Source: Bacillota bacterium
GTDB lineage: Bacteria > Bacillota > Desulfotomaculia > Desulfotomaculales > Desulfallaceae
DNA: 64,000 bases
Direction: 5' to 3'
NCBI GenBank assembly: GCA_023439185.1
Contig: JAEXOR010000025.1
Location: forward strand, 5,767-69,766
Position 1 is the first letter of the stretch. Every line of letters starts with the position of its first letter. Of this stretch, positions 25,446-33,668 are shown in pieces. The notes under the pieces were generated by a model. It made no database searches, was not told the origin of the DNA, and saw only the letters and a list, made by a program, of their open reading frames with translations. Both the position numbers and the translations under genes were made by a program.

Positions 25446-27169
25446 GCGATATCCTCCTCCGGCAGCTGCGAAGATACAATTTCACGATATATGGCGCAGG
25501 TTTTAAGCAGTTCCTTGTGCGTGCCCAGGCCGGCAATCCTTCCTTCATCCAGCACGATGATCTTGTCGGCGTCCATTACGGTACCCACCCGCTGGGCGAC
25601 AATGAGCACCGTTGATTCAGCCGTCTCTTTTCTCAGAGCAGCCCGCAAAAGGGCGTCGGTTTTAAAATCAAGGGCCGAAAAACTGTCATCAAAAATATAT
25701 ACCGCCGGTTTTTTGACCAGCGCCCGGGCAATGGCCAGGCGCTGTTTCTGGCCTCCGGACACATTCGTTCCGCCCTGGGTAATCCGGTGCTCAAACCCTC
25801 CGTCGATATGGGCTATAAATTCGGCTGCCCGGGATACGTCGGCGGCATGTCTGATTTCTTCCTCGGTGGCCCGGTAATTGCCGAACTTTATATTCTCCGT
25901 AATGGTCCCCGAAAACAGCACTGCCTTTTGCGGCACCAAACCGATCTTGGCCCGGAGGTCCGACTGGGCCATCTCCCGGACGTCAATGCCGTCAATCAGC
26001 ACACTGCCGCTGTCGACGTCATAAAACCGGGGGATTAAATTAATCAAAGTGGATTTGCCCGCGCCGGTACTGCCAATTATCGCCGTTACCTCACCGGGCC
26101 GGGCGGTAAAGGATATCTCCCGTAAAGCGGGCATTTCCGCCCCGCGATAAGTAAAAGTGACCTGCCTGAACTCCACCAGGCCGCTGCCGCCGGAAACAGC
26201 CCTGGTTTCTTCCGGGTCCGTTATTTCAGGTTTCAGCTCAAGGACTTCATTAATCCTTATCGCGGCGGCCTGAGCACGGGGGACCATGACAAACAAAAAG
26301 GCCATCATTAGCATGGACATCATAATCTGCATGGTGTATTGCGTAAATGCCGCCAGTGCCCCCAGATTCATATCGCCGGTACTGATAAAAATGCCTCCGA
26401 ACCACAAAACAGCCACTGAAGTGGTGTTCATGACCAGCATGATGACCGGCATCATAAAGGCCATAATCCGGTTCACCTTAATATAGGTATCGGTGAGATC
26501 AACATTGGCTTCATGAAACCGCCGCCGTTCATATTCCACGGTGTCAAAGGCGCGGATTACACGGATACCGGTGAGTTTTTCCCGTAAAACAAGATTGATT
26601 TGATCAATTTTGAGCTGGATTAGCTTAAAAAGCGGCATTACCCGAAAAACAATCAGGCCGATAATAACGGCCAGCACCGGCAGGGCTACGGCCAACACCC
26701 AGACCAGTTGCCGGTCCTGCCGCAAAGCCATGATAATACCGCCCACAGCCATCATCGGCGCGCTAATCATCATCCGCATAATCACCACGGTAACCATTTG
26801 AATCTGGTTAATATCGTTGGTGGTCCTGGTAATTAGGGTGGCGGTGCCCATCTGATCAAATTCATTTAGCGAGTAACTCTCTACTCTGCCAAATACCTTG
26901 CTGCGCAGAACGGTGCCCAAACCGGCCGCAGTCCTGGAGGCCAGCAAGCTGGCCAAAACCGCACAGATCACCACTCCTCCGGCCACCAGCAGCATCACCT
27001 GGCCGATTTCTATAATTCTGCCGGCATCACCGAGCAGAACCCCCTGGTTGATAATATCCGCCATTAAAGTCGGCAGATACAAATCACCCAGGGTTTGCAA
27101 CAACACCAGTATCAACACGCCTGCCACCATGGCGGCAAAGGGTCTTAAAAAGCGGTACAATCTTAGCAT
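25442..27169 (-). CDS. ABC exporter subunit, degenerate catalytic site (heterodimer partner)
   Basis: The 575-residue product has six membrane helices then an ATPase domain with Walker A GSTGAGKST, a normal signature VSGGQ and Walker B AVYIFDDSFSALD. Aspartate replaces the catalytic glutamate after Walker B, the hallmark of the non-hydrolysing half of heterodimeric exporters. Paired with the 668-residue protein it forms one canonical and one degenerate nucleotide site. It is the first gene of the operon; a sigma-A type promoter lies about 125 bases upstream. The exported substrate is unknown. Confidence 0.92.
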   Translation of the reverse strand: MLRLYRFLRPFAAMVAGVLILVLLQTLGDLYLPTLMADIINQGVLLGDAGRIIEIGQVMLLVAGGVVICAVLASLLASRTAAGLGTVLRSKVFGRVESYSLNEFDQMGTATLITRTTNDINQIQMVTVVIMRMMISAPMMAVGGIIMALRQDRQLVWVLAVALPVLAVIIGLIVFRVMPLFKLIQLKIDQINLVLREKLTGIRVIRAFDTVEYERRRFHEANVDLTDTYIKVNRIMAFMMPVIMLVMNTTSVAVLWFGGIFISTGDMNLGALAAFTQYTMQIMMSMLMMAFLFVMVPRAQAAAIRINEVLELKPEITDPEETRAVSGGSGLVEFRQVTFTYRGAEMPALREISFTARPGEVTAIIGSTGAGKSTLINLIPRFYDVDSGSVLIDGIDVREMAQSDLRAKIGLVPQKAVLFSGTITENIKFGNYRATEEEIRHAADVSRAAEFIAHIDGGFEHRITQGGTNVSGGQKQRLAIARALVKKPAVYIFDDSFSALDFKTDALLRAALRKETAESTVLIVAQRVGTVMDADKIIVLDEGRIAGLGTHKELLKTCAIYREIVSSQLPEEDIA

Positions 27170-27292
27170 GATCAGGCCTCTTTAGTGTGAAATAAAAATA
27201 AACTTCCAACTGCCGTCTTTTAACCGGCATCCAAACAATTCGTCAAGTGTTGATAGTTTTTCTTTATTAGAACCTTTCCAGTACTAAAAATA

Positions 27293-27322
27293 ATTGTAAG
27301 CAGTATTAAATAGTTATGTCAA
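27293..27322 (-). promoter_or_regulatory. Sigma-A promoter of the ABC exporter operon
   Basis: On the minus strand TTGACA (27322-27317) and TACAAT (27298-27293) are separated by 18 bases. The spacer begins with TAACTATTTA, which is nearly the same as in the promoter of the nitroreductase gene at 29.5 kb. The gap from 27170 to 27449 otherwise holds a hairpin at 27374. Confidence 0.65.
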
Positions 27323-27373
27323 TTAAATATTAACGGCATTAACAATTTTACATTCTCTTATAAATAGGGCAAC

Positions 27374-27417
27374 AAGAAGCCACAGACACTATACAAGAGC
27401 ATGGTCAGTGGCTTCTT
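27374..27417. terminator. Hairpin downstream of the CapA-like gene
   Basis: Arms AAGAAGCCACAGAC and GTCAGTGGCTTCTT (one mismatch) enclose a 16-base loop. It lies 33 bases past the stop of the leftward CapA-like gene. The T runs on either side are weak, so termination strength is uncertain. Confidence 0.55.
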
Positions 27418-27449
27418 ATTCTTTATCAGTATTAATATTCCGGGTATGG

Positions 27450-28604
27450 TCATCTAATCAAAAAACTATCGTCCAATTCTTCGGCCACCTGTTTGAGCCG
27501 CTTATAATCCGCTTCGGTCAGCAGGGGGTCGGTCCCGTTTTCGTAGGCTTCCACATACTGGTCGACCGGTAAAACCCGGTACTTATTGCGTCCGTTTTCA
27601 AGGTATGTGTCCACCCATACCGGGATCAGGTCATAGCCGGTAAGGCTTGTTGCACCGCTGTCCATATCCTTGGTTATAGACAGGCGGACCAGCAATCCAC
27701 TGTCGGAGTAGCGCCAGCGCTGGTTGGAGATAAAGTTGCCCAGGGAAAAAGCGGCTATTTTTTCCTTTTCCACTCCGTTTGATACCACCGTCTTAATCAA
27801 GACCGGCTGCACCACGTGCACATGGTTGCCGAGGACCACGTCAACCCCGGCGTCAAAAAGAAAATTGACCTTTTCCAGTTGTCCCTCGTCTGGTTCCCGG
27901 CCATACTCGGTGCCGAAATGGAGGCAGGCGATGATTATATTTACGCCGGCATCCTTTAACAAGGCGATTTCTTCCCGGACTTGGGCCGGATCATAAATAT
28001 TCACCAGGTAAGGTTTGTCTTCAGGCACGGGCAGGCCGTTGGTGTGTTCCGTGTAATTCATGATCCCAAGCCGGACGCCCCGGATTTCTTTCACAAAGGG
28101 GCTGTTCTTTTCTTCCGCGGCGGCGTGGGTACCGATGTAATCCAGGCCGGCCTCCGCCAGGTTGCGGTTGGTGTTGATGACCCCTTCCACGCCGCGGTCC
28201 ATGCTGTGGTTGTTGGCGGTCAAAAACATATCCAACCCAACCTGGCGCATTTCGCCGGCCAGATCGGCGGGACAGTTGAATACAGGGTAACCGGAATAAC
28301 CGGACGCTTCGCCCGCCAGTCGGGTTTCCAGGTTGGCGATGCTGTAGTCGGCCTCGCTGATCAGTTCCCGCACCGGCTCGAAAATGGTACCAAAATCATA
28401 CCGTCCGGTATCGGGATTGCGCACCGACTGTACCACCGGCATATGCATCAGAAAGTCGCCCACGGCAACTATGGTAATGGTCTCAATGGCCGGCTTGGGC
28501 GCCGGAGGTTCTTCGTTCCGGGGCGGCATACCGGCAGGGTCGCCGCTGCAGGCAGAGAGCAAAAAAATTATTCCTGCCAGACCCAAAAACAAAACTTTTC
28601 GCAA
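27450..28604 (-). CDS. CapA-family metallophosphoesterase-like lipoprotein
   Basis: The 384 residues begin with a lipoprotein signal (MRKVLFLGLAGIIFLLSAC, lipobox LSAC). The CapA/PGA_cap fold follows: VAVGDFLMH, SIANLETRLAG, FLTANNHSMDRG, IIACLHFGTEYGREP, VDVVLGNHVHVVQP. These residues resemble the metal-binding positions of calcineurin-like phosphoesterases. CapA proteins take part in poly-gamma-glutamate synthesis or transport, but single genes like this have no certain role. It is 36 bases downstream of the ferredoxin-nitroreductase gene, on the same strand, and probably shares its promoter. No capB or capC homologue is nearby. Confidence 0.88.
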   Translation of the reverse strand: MRKVLFLGLAGIIFLLSACSGDPAGMPPRNEEPPAPKPAIETITIVAVGDFLMHMPVVQSVRNPDTGRYDFGTIFEPVRELISEADYSIANLETRLAGEASGYSGYPVFNCPADLAGEMRQVGLDMFLTANNHSMDRGVEGVINTNRNLAEAGLDYIGTHAAAEEKNSPFVKEIRGVRLGIMNYTEHTNGLPVPEDKPYLVNIYDPAQVREEIALLKDAGVNIIIACLHFGTEYGREPDEGQLEKVNFLFDAGVDVVLGNHVHVVQPVLIKTVVSNGVEKEKIAAFSLGNFISNQRWRYSDSGLLVRLSITKDMDSGATSLTGYDLIPVWVDTYLENGRNKYRVLPVDQYVEAYENGTDPLLTEADYKRLKQVAEELDDSFLIR

Positions 28605-28640
28605 TACCGCACCTTCTTAAAAAAGTATCCAGACCAAACC

Positions 28641-29465
28641 CTATTGCCAACTGATCCTGGGACTTATACGAAGCGGAATTCGATGATATTTCAGCTTGGG
28701 ATAGCCGAGCATCATGGCTCCGAATATTTTATGTCCCGCAGGCAGTTCCAATTGCTGCTGCATGGGCGGGTAAAAGCCGGCGGCAGCCGAGAAATAACCG
28801 GCCCAGCAAGCACCCAGCCCAAAACCATAGGCGGCAAGTTCCAGGTAAGTTAAAGCTATGGTGCAGGCCGATTGGGCCATCGTATTGTCACCCCGGCCGT
28901 GAGCCAAAACAATATGCGGAGCGCGGCGGGTTACTTTATCCTCACCCTTTTCCCAAGCCTTCACAACCCGATCCATATTCATTATCCTGGCCATGTCGGG
29001 CATCTCCTTGAGCATATAACGCATCCAGTCCACCACCATGGCGGATAATTGTTGCACTTTTTCCCGTTCCTGCAATACAATCCAGTGCACCGGCTGGCTG
29101 TTGTGACCGGAAGGAGCATAACTGGCCACATTAATTATTTCCTGCAAGGTGGCCCGGTCCACCGGCGTATCCCGGTACACCCTGATGGAACGCCGGGAGA
29201 GCATAAAATGCCGCGCCTGTTCCGGAGTCGGCAATAGCTCCTTTTGCACCGGCCGGCATTCCCCGGACGGCATTCCGGTTAAAGACAGAGCGCCATGGGG
29301 ACAAACCGCCACGCAATGGCCGCAAGCGATACAAAATTCCCGGGCGCCGGGTATATAAGCAGGGAATCCGTCAACATCCCCCAGGGCGATAATCCCCAAT
29401 GGGCATTCCGCAATACAGATACCATCTTTTTGGCACCTTTCCCTGTCAATAATCAATTGACTCAT
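28641..29465 (-). CDS. Ferredoxin-nitroreductase fusion (4Fe-4S plus FMN flavoprotein)
   Basis: The 274 residues start with two 4Fe-4S clusters (CQKDGICIAECP and CIACGHCVAVCP), followed by a nitroreductase domain (about 85-274; SRRSIRVYRDTPVDRATLQE, SYAPSGHNSQPVHW, GACWAGYF). Such fusions accept electrons through the clusters and reduce a substrate on FMN. They are common in anaerobes, with few known substrates. The gene has its own sigma-A promoter about 50 bases upstream and diverges from an AraC-type regulator. The CapA-like gene follows in the same direction. Detoxification of an electrophile or cofactor reduction are both possible. Confidence 0.92.
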   Translation of the reverse strand: MSQLIIDRERCQKDGICIAECPLGIIALGDVDGFPAYIPGAREFCIACGHCVAVCPHGALSLTGMPSGECRPVQKELLPTPEQARHFMLSRRSIRVYRDTPVDRATLQEIINVASYAPSGHNSQPVHWIVLQEREKVQQLSAMVVDWMRYMLKEMPDMARIMNMDRVVKAWEKGEDKVTRRAPHIVLAHGRGDNTMAQSACTIALTYLELAAYGFGLGACWAGYFSAAAGFYPPMQQQLELPAGHKIFGAMMLGYPKLKYHRIPLRISPRISWQ

Positions 29466-29511
29466 CCATTTATTCCTCCATTGGTTAACAGCCCTTTTTT
29501 TGTATTACCCA

Positions 29512-29540
29512 ATTGTAAACAATATAAATAGTCATGTCAA
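29512..29540 (-). promoter_or_regulatory. Sigma-A promoter of the nitroreductase-CapA operon
   Basis: TTGACA (29540-29535) and TACAAT (29517-29512) on the minus strand are 17 bases apart. The spacer begins TGACTATTTA and the flank reads TTAATTGACA, closely matching the promoter of the ABC exporter operon. The divergent AraC-type gene begins 135 bases away, so a site for that regulator may overlap. Confidence 0.65.
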
Positions 29541-29674
29541 TTAATTGCAACGCTGTTAAAATAATTCTGGCAAAGGAGCATGAATGGCTTGGTACAACCC
29601 TTCATAATTGGGCCTGAATTATCGGATGGATGTATTAGTTTTCTGTTATTCTATTGATGGAAGGGGGCCCCCAA

Positions 29675-30562
29675 ATGAATTTGCTTGAAAGTATGAACAG
29701 AGCGTTAACGTATATTGAAGAGCATCTTACCGGCGATATTGACTACAAAGAAGCAGCCAGATTGGCTTGCTGCTCCGAGTATCATTTTAAAAGGATGTTC
29801 TCATTTCTGGCCGGCGTTACACTGTCCGAATATATCCGCCGCCGGCGACTCAGCCTGGCCGCATTTGAGCTCACTAACCACAGCGCAAGAATCATTGATG
29901 TGGCGGTTAAATACGGGTACGGTTCAGCGGATTCCTTTGCCAGGGCTTTTCAGATTTTACATGGTGCAACACCGTCGGAAGCCAGAAACAGCGGGCAGCC
30001 GCTGAAAGCCTATTCAAGCATGACCTTTCAGTTAACCATTAAAGGGGGAAGCGCATTGAATTACCGGATTGTAGAAAAAGAGGCGTTTAAAATAGCGGGG
30101 ATCATGAAAAGAGTGCCCATCGTTTTCCACGGGGTAAACCCGGAGATTGCCTCAATGTGGAAATCTTTAAACAATGAGCTGATCAGTAAGCTTAAGCAGC
30201 TTTCCAATGTTGAGCCTTCGGGGATAATTCAGGCCTCCACTAATTTTTCCGAAGGACGCATGGAAGAAAAAGGGGAGCTTGATCATTATATCGGGGTGGC
30301 CACAACCAATGCGTGTCCGGATGACCTGGCGCAGCTTGAGGTTCCCGCCCTGACCTGGGCTGTATTCGAATCGGCAGGGCCATTTCCCGATACGCTGCAA
30401 AGCATCTGGGGACGCATCTATTCCGAATGGTTTCCGTCCTCAAACTACGAACAGGCGGAAGGACCGGAAATCTTATGGAACGAGCATCCGGACATCACCG
30501 CGCCGGATTTTAAAAGCGAGATCTGGATCCCTGTTTCTCACCGCCCGATGGCCCGCTATTAA
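29675..30562 (+). CDS. AraC-family regulator with GyrI-like effector-binding domain
   Basis: The ATG at 29675 follows GAAGGGGG; the frame is open 7 codons earlier. The 295 residues begin with an AraC helix-turn-helix domain (about 8-105; [40 protein letters not shown]) and end in a GyrI-like small-molecule-binding domain (about 130-295; [27 protein letters not shown]). This is the SoxS/Rob-like class that binds drugs or hydrophobic ligands through the C-terminal domain. Its divergent position next to the nitroreductase operon, whose promoter resembles that of the ABC exporter, suggests it responds to a toxic compound. That link is inference. Confidence 0.9.
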   Translation: MNLLESMNRALTYIEEHLTGDIDYKEAARLACCSEYHFKRMFSFLAGVTLSEYIRRRRLSLAAFELTNHSARIIDVAVKYGYGSADSFARAFQILHGATPSEARNSGQPLKAYSSMTFQLTIKGGSALNYRIVEKEAFKIAGIMKRVPIVFHGVNPEIASMWKSLNNELISKLKQLSNVEPSGIIQASTNFSEGRMEEKGELDHYIGVATTNACPDDLAQLEVPALTWAVFESAGPFPDTLQSIWGRIYSEWFPSSNYEQAEGPEILWNEHPDITAPDFKSEIWIPVSHRPMARY

Positions 30563-30564
30563 TT

Positions 30565-31044
30565 TCATGCATTATTTCTTTCTCTATGGTTTTTTTTGAG
30601 AAAGTGGCCGTGTTTAACAATAATCCAGGCGGCAAGAATTCCTAATATTATATGAATAGCTGAGTGAACCAAGTTTGTACCAGGATCAGTTGGATCAATC
30701 CTAGCAATATTTAATCGTAAAGCTGCACCATATACCACCATATAAAATATTACAGCAATACCTGCTCCTTTAACATAAAAGTAATCGATACCTGTGTAAA
30801 ATAAAGTATATACTACGATTACTCCCAAAAAGGCAGCTAGAGAATAGTCCGTAATTGTACCAATAATTAATGCAGGTGCAGTGTGAACATTTGCTACCGG
30901 AAAATAAACAGATGCAGCAATATGAATATGAAGGTATTTAACGATATCTAGTATGTAAAAAAAATAGTCAAAAATTGTGATCACAATATTGGAAAGTATG
31001 CCAGCTATGACCCCTGTTGTTACCTTGTCTTTGACTTTTACCAT
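30565..31044 (-). CDS. Four-helix membrane protein of unknown function, copy 1
   Basis: The 159 residues contain four hydrophobic segments (about 8-30, 62-88, 92-112, 124-146), with short loops and a basic tail (KHGHFLKKNHRERNN). No named domain was recognised. It aligns along its length with the next gene (GVIAGILSN versus GATAGILGT; a YFYVKGAGIAV versus FWWLKGLAVSN loop), so the two are paralogues. An ATG with GAGGTGAAACA upstream is well placed. It converges with the AraC gene, its stop lying 3 bases away. An integral membrane role is the only safe statement. Confidence 0.6.
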   Translation of the reverse strand: MVKVKDKVTTGVIAGILSNIVITIFDYFFYILDIVKYLHIHIAASVYFPVANVHTAPALIIGTITDYSLAAFLGVIVVYTLFYTGIDYFYVKGAGIAVIFYMVVYGAALRLNIARIDPTDPGTNLVHSAIHIILGILAAWIIVKHGHFLKKNHRERNNA

Positions 31045-31069
31045 GATTGTTTCACCTCTAAATTTAAAG

Positions 31070-31537
31070 TTATGAGATATTTCCTTCCAATTTCATATCC
31101 CCCAAGCGAATAATCAAATAAGACGCCGTCAATCCAAATATCATATTTCCAATAAACATGGTAAGGTTGGTTTGAATATCGAAGGGAACTATTTTTGCCG
31201 CACCCAAGGTGTAAAGGAACCCATAGATTATGATAAACATAATGATGTTGGAAACTGCCAGTCCTTTTAACCACCAAAAGTCCATACCTGTAATTCTTAT
31301 AGTCATCACAATTAAAATGCCCAGCAATATTGCCATGGATTCCCATACCAATCCACCTAAAATTAATCCGCCAAAACTGTCTGTAAACCGCTCAAGCAGG
31401 TATATGCTACCGGATATTTGAAACGCATAATATCCGGACCAACCCAACTGAACTGCAATAAAGTCAAATATTAATTGAGGGACAGTTCCTAATATACCCG
31501 CAGTCGCACCTAACGCTACCGTGTCACGTATGATCAT
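31070..31537 (-). CDS. Four-helix membrane protein of unknown function, copy 2
   Basis: The ATG at 31537 with GGAGG 10 bases upstream gives 155 residues (MIIRDTVALGATAGIL...); the frame is open 8 codons further. Four membrane helices are predicted at positions similar to those of the downstream paralogue. Shared features are the AGIL start, an aromatic/lysine loop before helix three (MDFWWLKGLAVSN), and a conserved amide/threonine region before helix four (FDIQTNLTMFIGNM). The two genes are adjacent and co-directional, 25 bases apart, so the products may act together as a hetero-oligomer. Confidence 0.6.
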   Translation of the reverse strand: MIIRDTVALGATAGILGTVPQLIFDFIAVQLGWSGYYAFQISGSIYLLERFTDSFGGLILGGLVWESMAILLGILIVMTIRITGMDFWWLKGLAVSNIIMFIIIYGFLYTLGAAKIVPFDIQTNLTMFIGNMIFGLTASYLIIRLGDMKLEGNIS

Positions 31538-31650
31538 GGTATTTAATCCTCCGTTTACCAAAAGATACTTTAAAAAAGCTGTATACTTTTACTTTGAGAT
31601 AGCATATCCAATAAATGTGCAAAAAATCTAAGCGGTCTGATCCACAACAC

Positions 31651-31714
31651 CCAAAAAGCCACCCCTTTCGGGATGGCTTTTATTTTCTATTATTCTGTTG
31701 GCTATGTGCTTTAG
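31651..31714. repeat. Dispersed repeat A with terminator-like hairpin, copy 1
   Basis: The stem AAAAGCCACCCC/GGGATGGCTTTT is followed by the tail TATTATTCTGTTGGCTATG. The same hairpin plus tail occurs at 37,895-37,959 with roughly 80 percent identity. It lies between the coat-like genes and the 4-TM gene, and probably terminates the former; it can work in both directions. Confidence 0.6.
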
Positions 31715-31748
31715 TCGTAAAAAAAGCTTCTTGGGACACGGTTAACTA

Positions 31749-31943
31749 TTATGGTCTATCTCCTCTTTTTATAATTAAATCTGCAAATTTTTGTTGAGAT
31801 TTGGCGGCCGCAGCAGCGCCTTGAGACATTAGCTGCCTCAAATTCTGGTCAACAATCTCTGTTGCTACGAGGGCATAAGCTATTGTAGCCATCCTCGCAT
31901 CTTTTTCATAATCTTGGAGCATGTCCATATCACTTAATTTCAT
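31749..31943 (-). CDS. Small coat-like protein (CotF/YhcQ-like), second of a pair
   Basis: The 64 residues form a helical protein (MKLSDMDMLQDYEKDARMA, EIVDQNLRQLMSQGAAAAAK). The pattern resembles parts of CotF/YhcQ-type spore coat proteins, which are short helical proteins with conserved DxxMLxDxEKxA-like segments; this is only a resemblance. The start is 5 bases after the stop of the preceding small gene, so both are made together, perhaps as two halves of one coat-protein type. A spore role fits the inferred host. Confidence 0.5.
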   Translation of the reverse strand: MKLSDMDMLQDYEKDARMATIAYALVATEIVDQNLRQLMSQGAAAAAKSQQKFADLIIKRGDRP

Positions 31944-31948
31944 TTATT

Positions 31949-32209
31949 TCACTCCGCAGATATAGATTCATAATATTGTTGTAAGGTGTGAGCAGTTTGA
32001 CGTAAGATTTTGACTTCATCATTAAAAATATTTTTTATTTCCTGGTCAATTGCGTTACCGGCATAAAATTCACATTTTCGGGCGGCAATCTGAACCTCCG
32101 AAATCATTTTCACAAGGTAGGCTCCTTCTTTCATTCTCTGAATTGTCAAAGGGTCAAATTCCCGTAATTGTGGTTTATTAACGTTTAATGCTTTAAATAC
32201 GCTTAACAT
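31949..32209 (-). CDS. Small helical protein, probable coat-associated, first of a pair
   Basis: The 86 residues are nearly all helical (QLREFDPLTIQRMKEGAYLV, KMISEVQIAARKCEFY, NIFNDEVKILRQTAHTLQQY). No firm family assignment was possible. A GAGGAGGCAT ribosome-binding site lies before the ATG at 32209. It is directly coupled to the next coat-like gene, and the pair has its own short transcript ending in repeat A. The joint arrangement resembles two-part coat or germination proteins in Peptococcaceae; this is inferred. Confidence 0.5.
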   Translation of the reverse strand: MLSVFKALNVNKPQLREFDPLTIQRMKEGAYLVKMISEVQIAARKCEFYAGNAIDQEIKNIFNDEVKILRQTAHTLQQYYESISAE

Positions 32210-32300
32210 AAATAATGCCTCCTCTTTATCTATGTTTTCTCTAATATTTAAATTTATTCGTTTAGAATCAATCAGCCCATGTTTGCCTCACCACAGGCTC

Positions 32301-32360
32301 AAGGCTGAAGTTAAAGCGCCCGCAGCCGGTGGCAGCTGCGGGCGTTTTAACTTCAGCCTT
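32301..32360. terminator. Long near-perfect hairpin after the sulfur-enzyme gene
   Basis: Arms of 26 bases (AAGGCTGAAGTTAAAGCGCC... and its complement) with one mismatch enclose the loop CGGTGGCA. It lies 14 bases past the stop of the leftward beta-lactamase-fold gene. Its great length is unusual for a simple terminator. The gap from 32210 to 32373 holds nothing else. Confidence 0.65.
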
Positions 32361-32373
32361 TAAAAGGGTTTTA

Positions 32374-33534
32374 TTAGCCGGTCACTATGGGCAATGCTTC
32401 CTTTCGCCAGGCGTACATACCGTTCTCCAAGGTTTTGACGCGGGAAAAACCGTAGCCGCGCAAGAACAGGGCCGCATAGGCGGAGCGCACCGCGCTTCTG
32501 CAGACGGTCACCACCGGCTTTTCCAGGTATTGGGTCAGTTCGTCCACCCTCTGGGGCAACTGGGTTACCTCAATATTAAGCGCACCCGGTATGTGCCCTT
32601 CCGCAAACTCCTGCGGAGTGCTCACATCCAGGACCAGGGGTGCGTCCGGCCCATTTAAGGATTTTTGCAACTCCCGGCTGCTAACGAGGTTCCAATGGGT
32701 CGGCACGGTCCGGAAGTAGTACTCCATGGAGGTGCACATCTGGCTCATCAGGGGGTTGGCGCCGGCTGCCGCTGACGGAGCAGGGCCGGCGTCGGCAACG
32801 GGGTCGATGGAGCACTGGACGGTGTCGCCGGGGCTGAGTTCGCCAAAGGCTTTTTCAGCAAAGGCTATAAACTCATCTTCCGTACGGGTCTTAAAAAAGA
32901 GATTGTTTACTTTTTCATAGCCAATGGTGGTGTTGACGTTGCCTTTGTAGTCGTGGGCGGGGCAGACCAGGGTATGAGCGTCCAATTTGGCAAAAACATC
33001 AAAAATGCTGTGAAATAGCTGACCGGGGTCGCCCCCGGGAAGATCGGTACGGCCGCACTGCCCGATCATCAGGGTGTCTCCGGTCAGAATGATCCTTTGC
33101 TTGCTTAGGTGCAGGCAAATTGAGTCGGAAGTGTGGCCGGGGGTATAAAGCACTGTTGCCTCAATGTGGCCCACCATGAGTTTTTCTCCTTCTTTCAGGG
33201 CGTGGTCAACTTGCAGGCCGGCGTTGTGCCGCAGGTGCCCGGCCACACCATGGTGTTTGGAGAAATCCTTACCGGCTTGCCTTTGAACCTGGTAATTTTC
33301 ATGCATGACCACCCGGGCGCCGGTGCGCTCCTTCAGGATGCCGGACAGGCTGTCATGGTCGGCGTGACAATGGGTGTCAATAATATAGCGCAGCTGCAGT
33401 TTATTTTCAGTTAGGGTAGCCAGGTAAATATCCGGGTCATGGTTCGGGTCCACCACAGCAGCGTCGCCGGTACGCCGGCAGGCAAAAATATAGGAAATGC
33501 ATCCTTCCGGATCTTTAAACTGTTTAAAAAACAT
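32374..33534 (-). CDS. Metallo-beta-lactamase-fold/rhodanese fusion (persulfide dioxygenase-like)
   Basis: The 386 residues combine an N-terminal ETHE1-like metallo-beta-lactamase domain (about 1-215; metal motif THCHADH, GHTSDSICL, LTGDTLMIGQCGRTDLP, CPAHDY) with a C-terminal rhodanese domain (about 290-386; LVLDVSTPQEFAEGHIPGA, active-site VTVCRSAVRS). In related proteins the first domain oxidises persulfide sulfur with iron and the second transfers sulfane sulfur. Such fusions are known as persulfide dioxygenase-rhodaneses. The rhodanese loop has the catalytic cysteine, so transfer activity is likely. The ATG at 33534 lacks a strong upstream site but fits the family start. Sulfur detoxification is the probable role. 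Confidence 0.9.
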   Translation of the reverse strand: MFFKQFKDPEGCISYIFACRRTGDAAVVDPNHDPDIYLATLTENKLQLRYIIDTHCHADHDSLSGILKERTGARVVMHENYQVQRQAGKDFSKHHGVAGHLRHNAGLQVDHALKEGEKLMVGHIEATVLYTPGHTSDSICLHLSKQRIILTGDTLMIGQCGRTDLPGGDPGQLFHSIFDVFAKLDAHTLVCPAHDYKGNVNTTIGYEKVNNLFFKTRTEDEFIAFAEKAFGELSPGDTVQCSIDPVADAGPAPSAAAGANPLMSQMCTSMEYYFRTVPTHWNLVSSRELQKSLNGPDAPLVLDVSTPQEFAEGHIPGALNIEVTQLPQRVDELTQYLEKPVVTVCRSAVRSAYAALFLRGYGFSRVKTLENGMYAWRKEALPIVTG

Positions 33535-33668
33535 GGTAACACCCCTTACCGGTTTATTTTAAATCATTATTAAAAACCTAATTAAGGGGTATTTTAGTGA
33601 ATTTGTTTTAAAATTTTCTTGCGCAAATCTTACAACTTTATTAAAGACTGTTCATTAATAGAGTTTGA

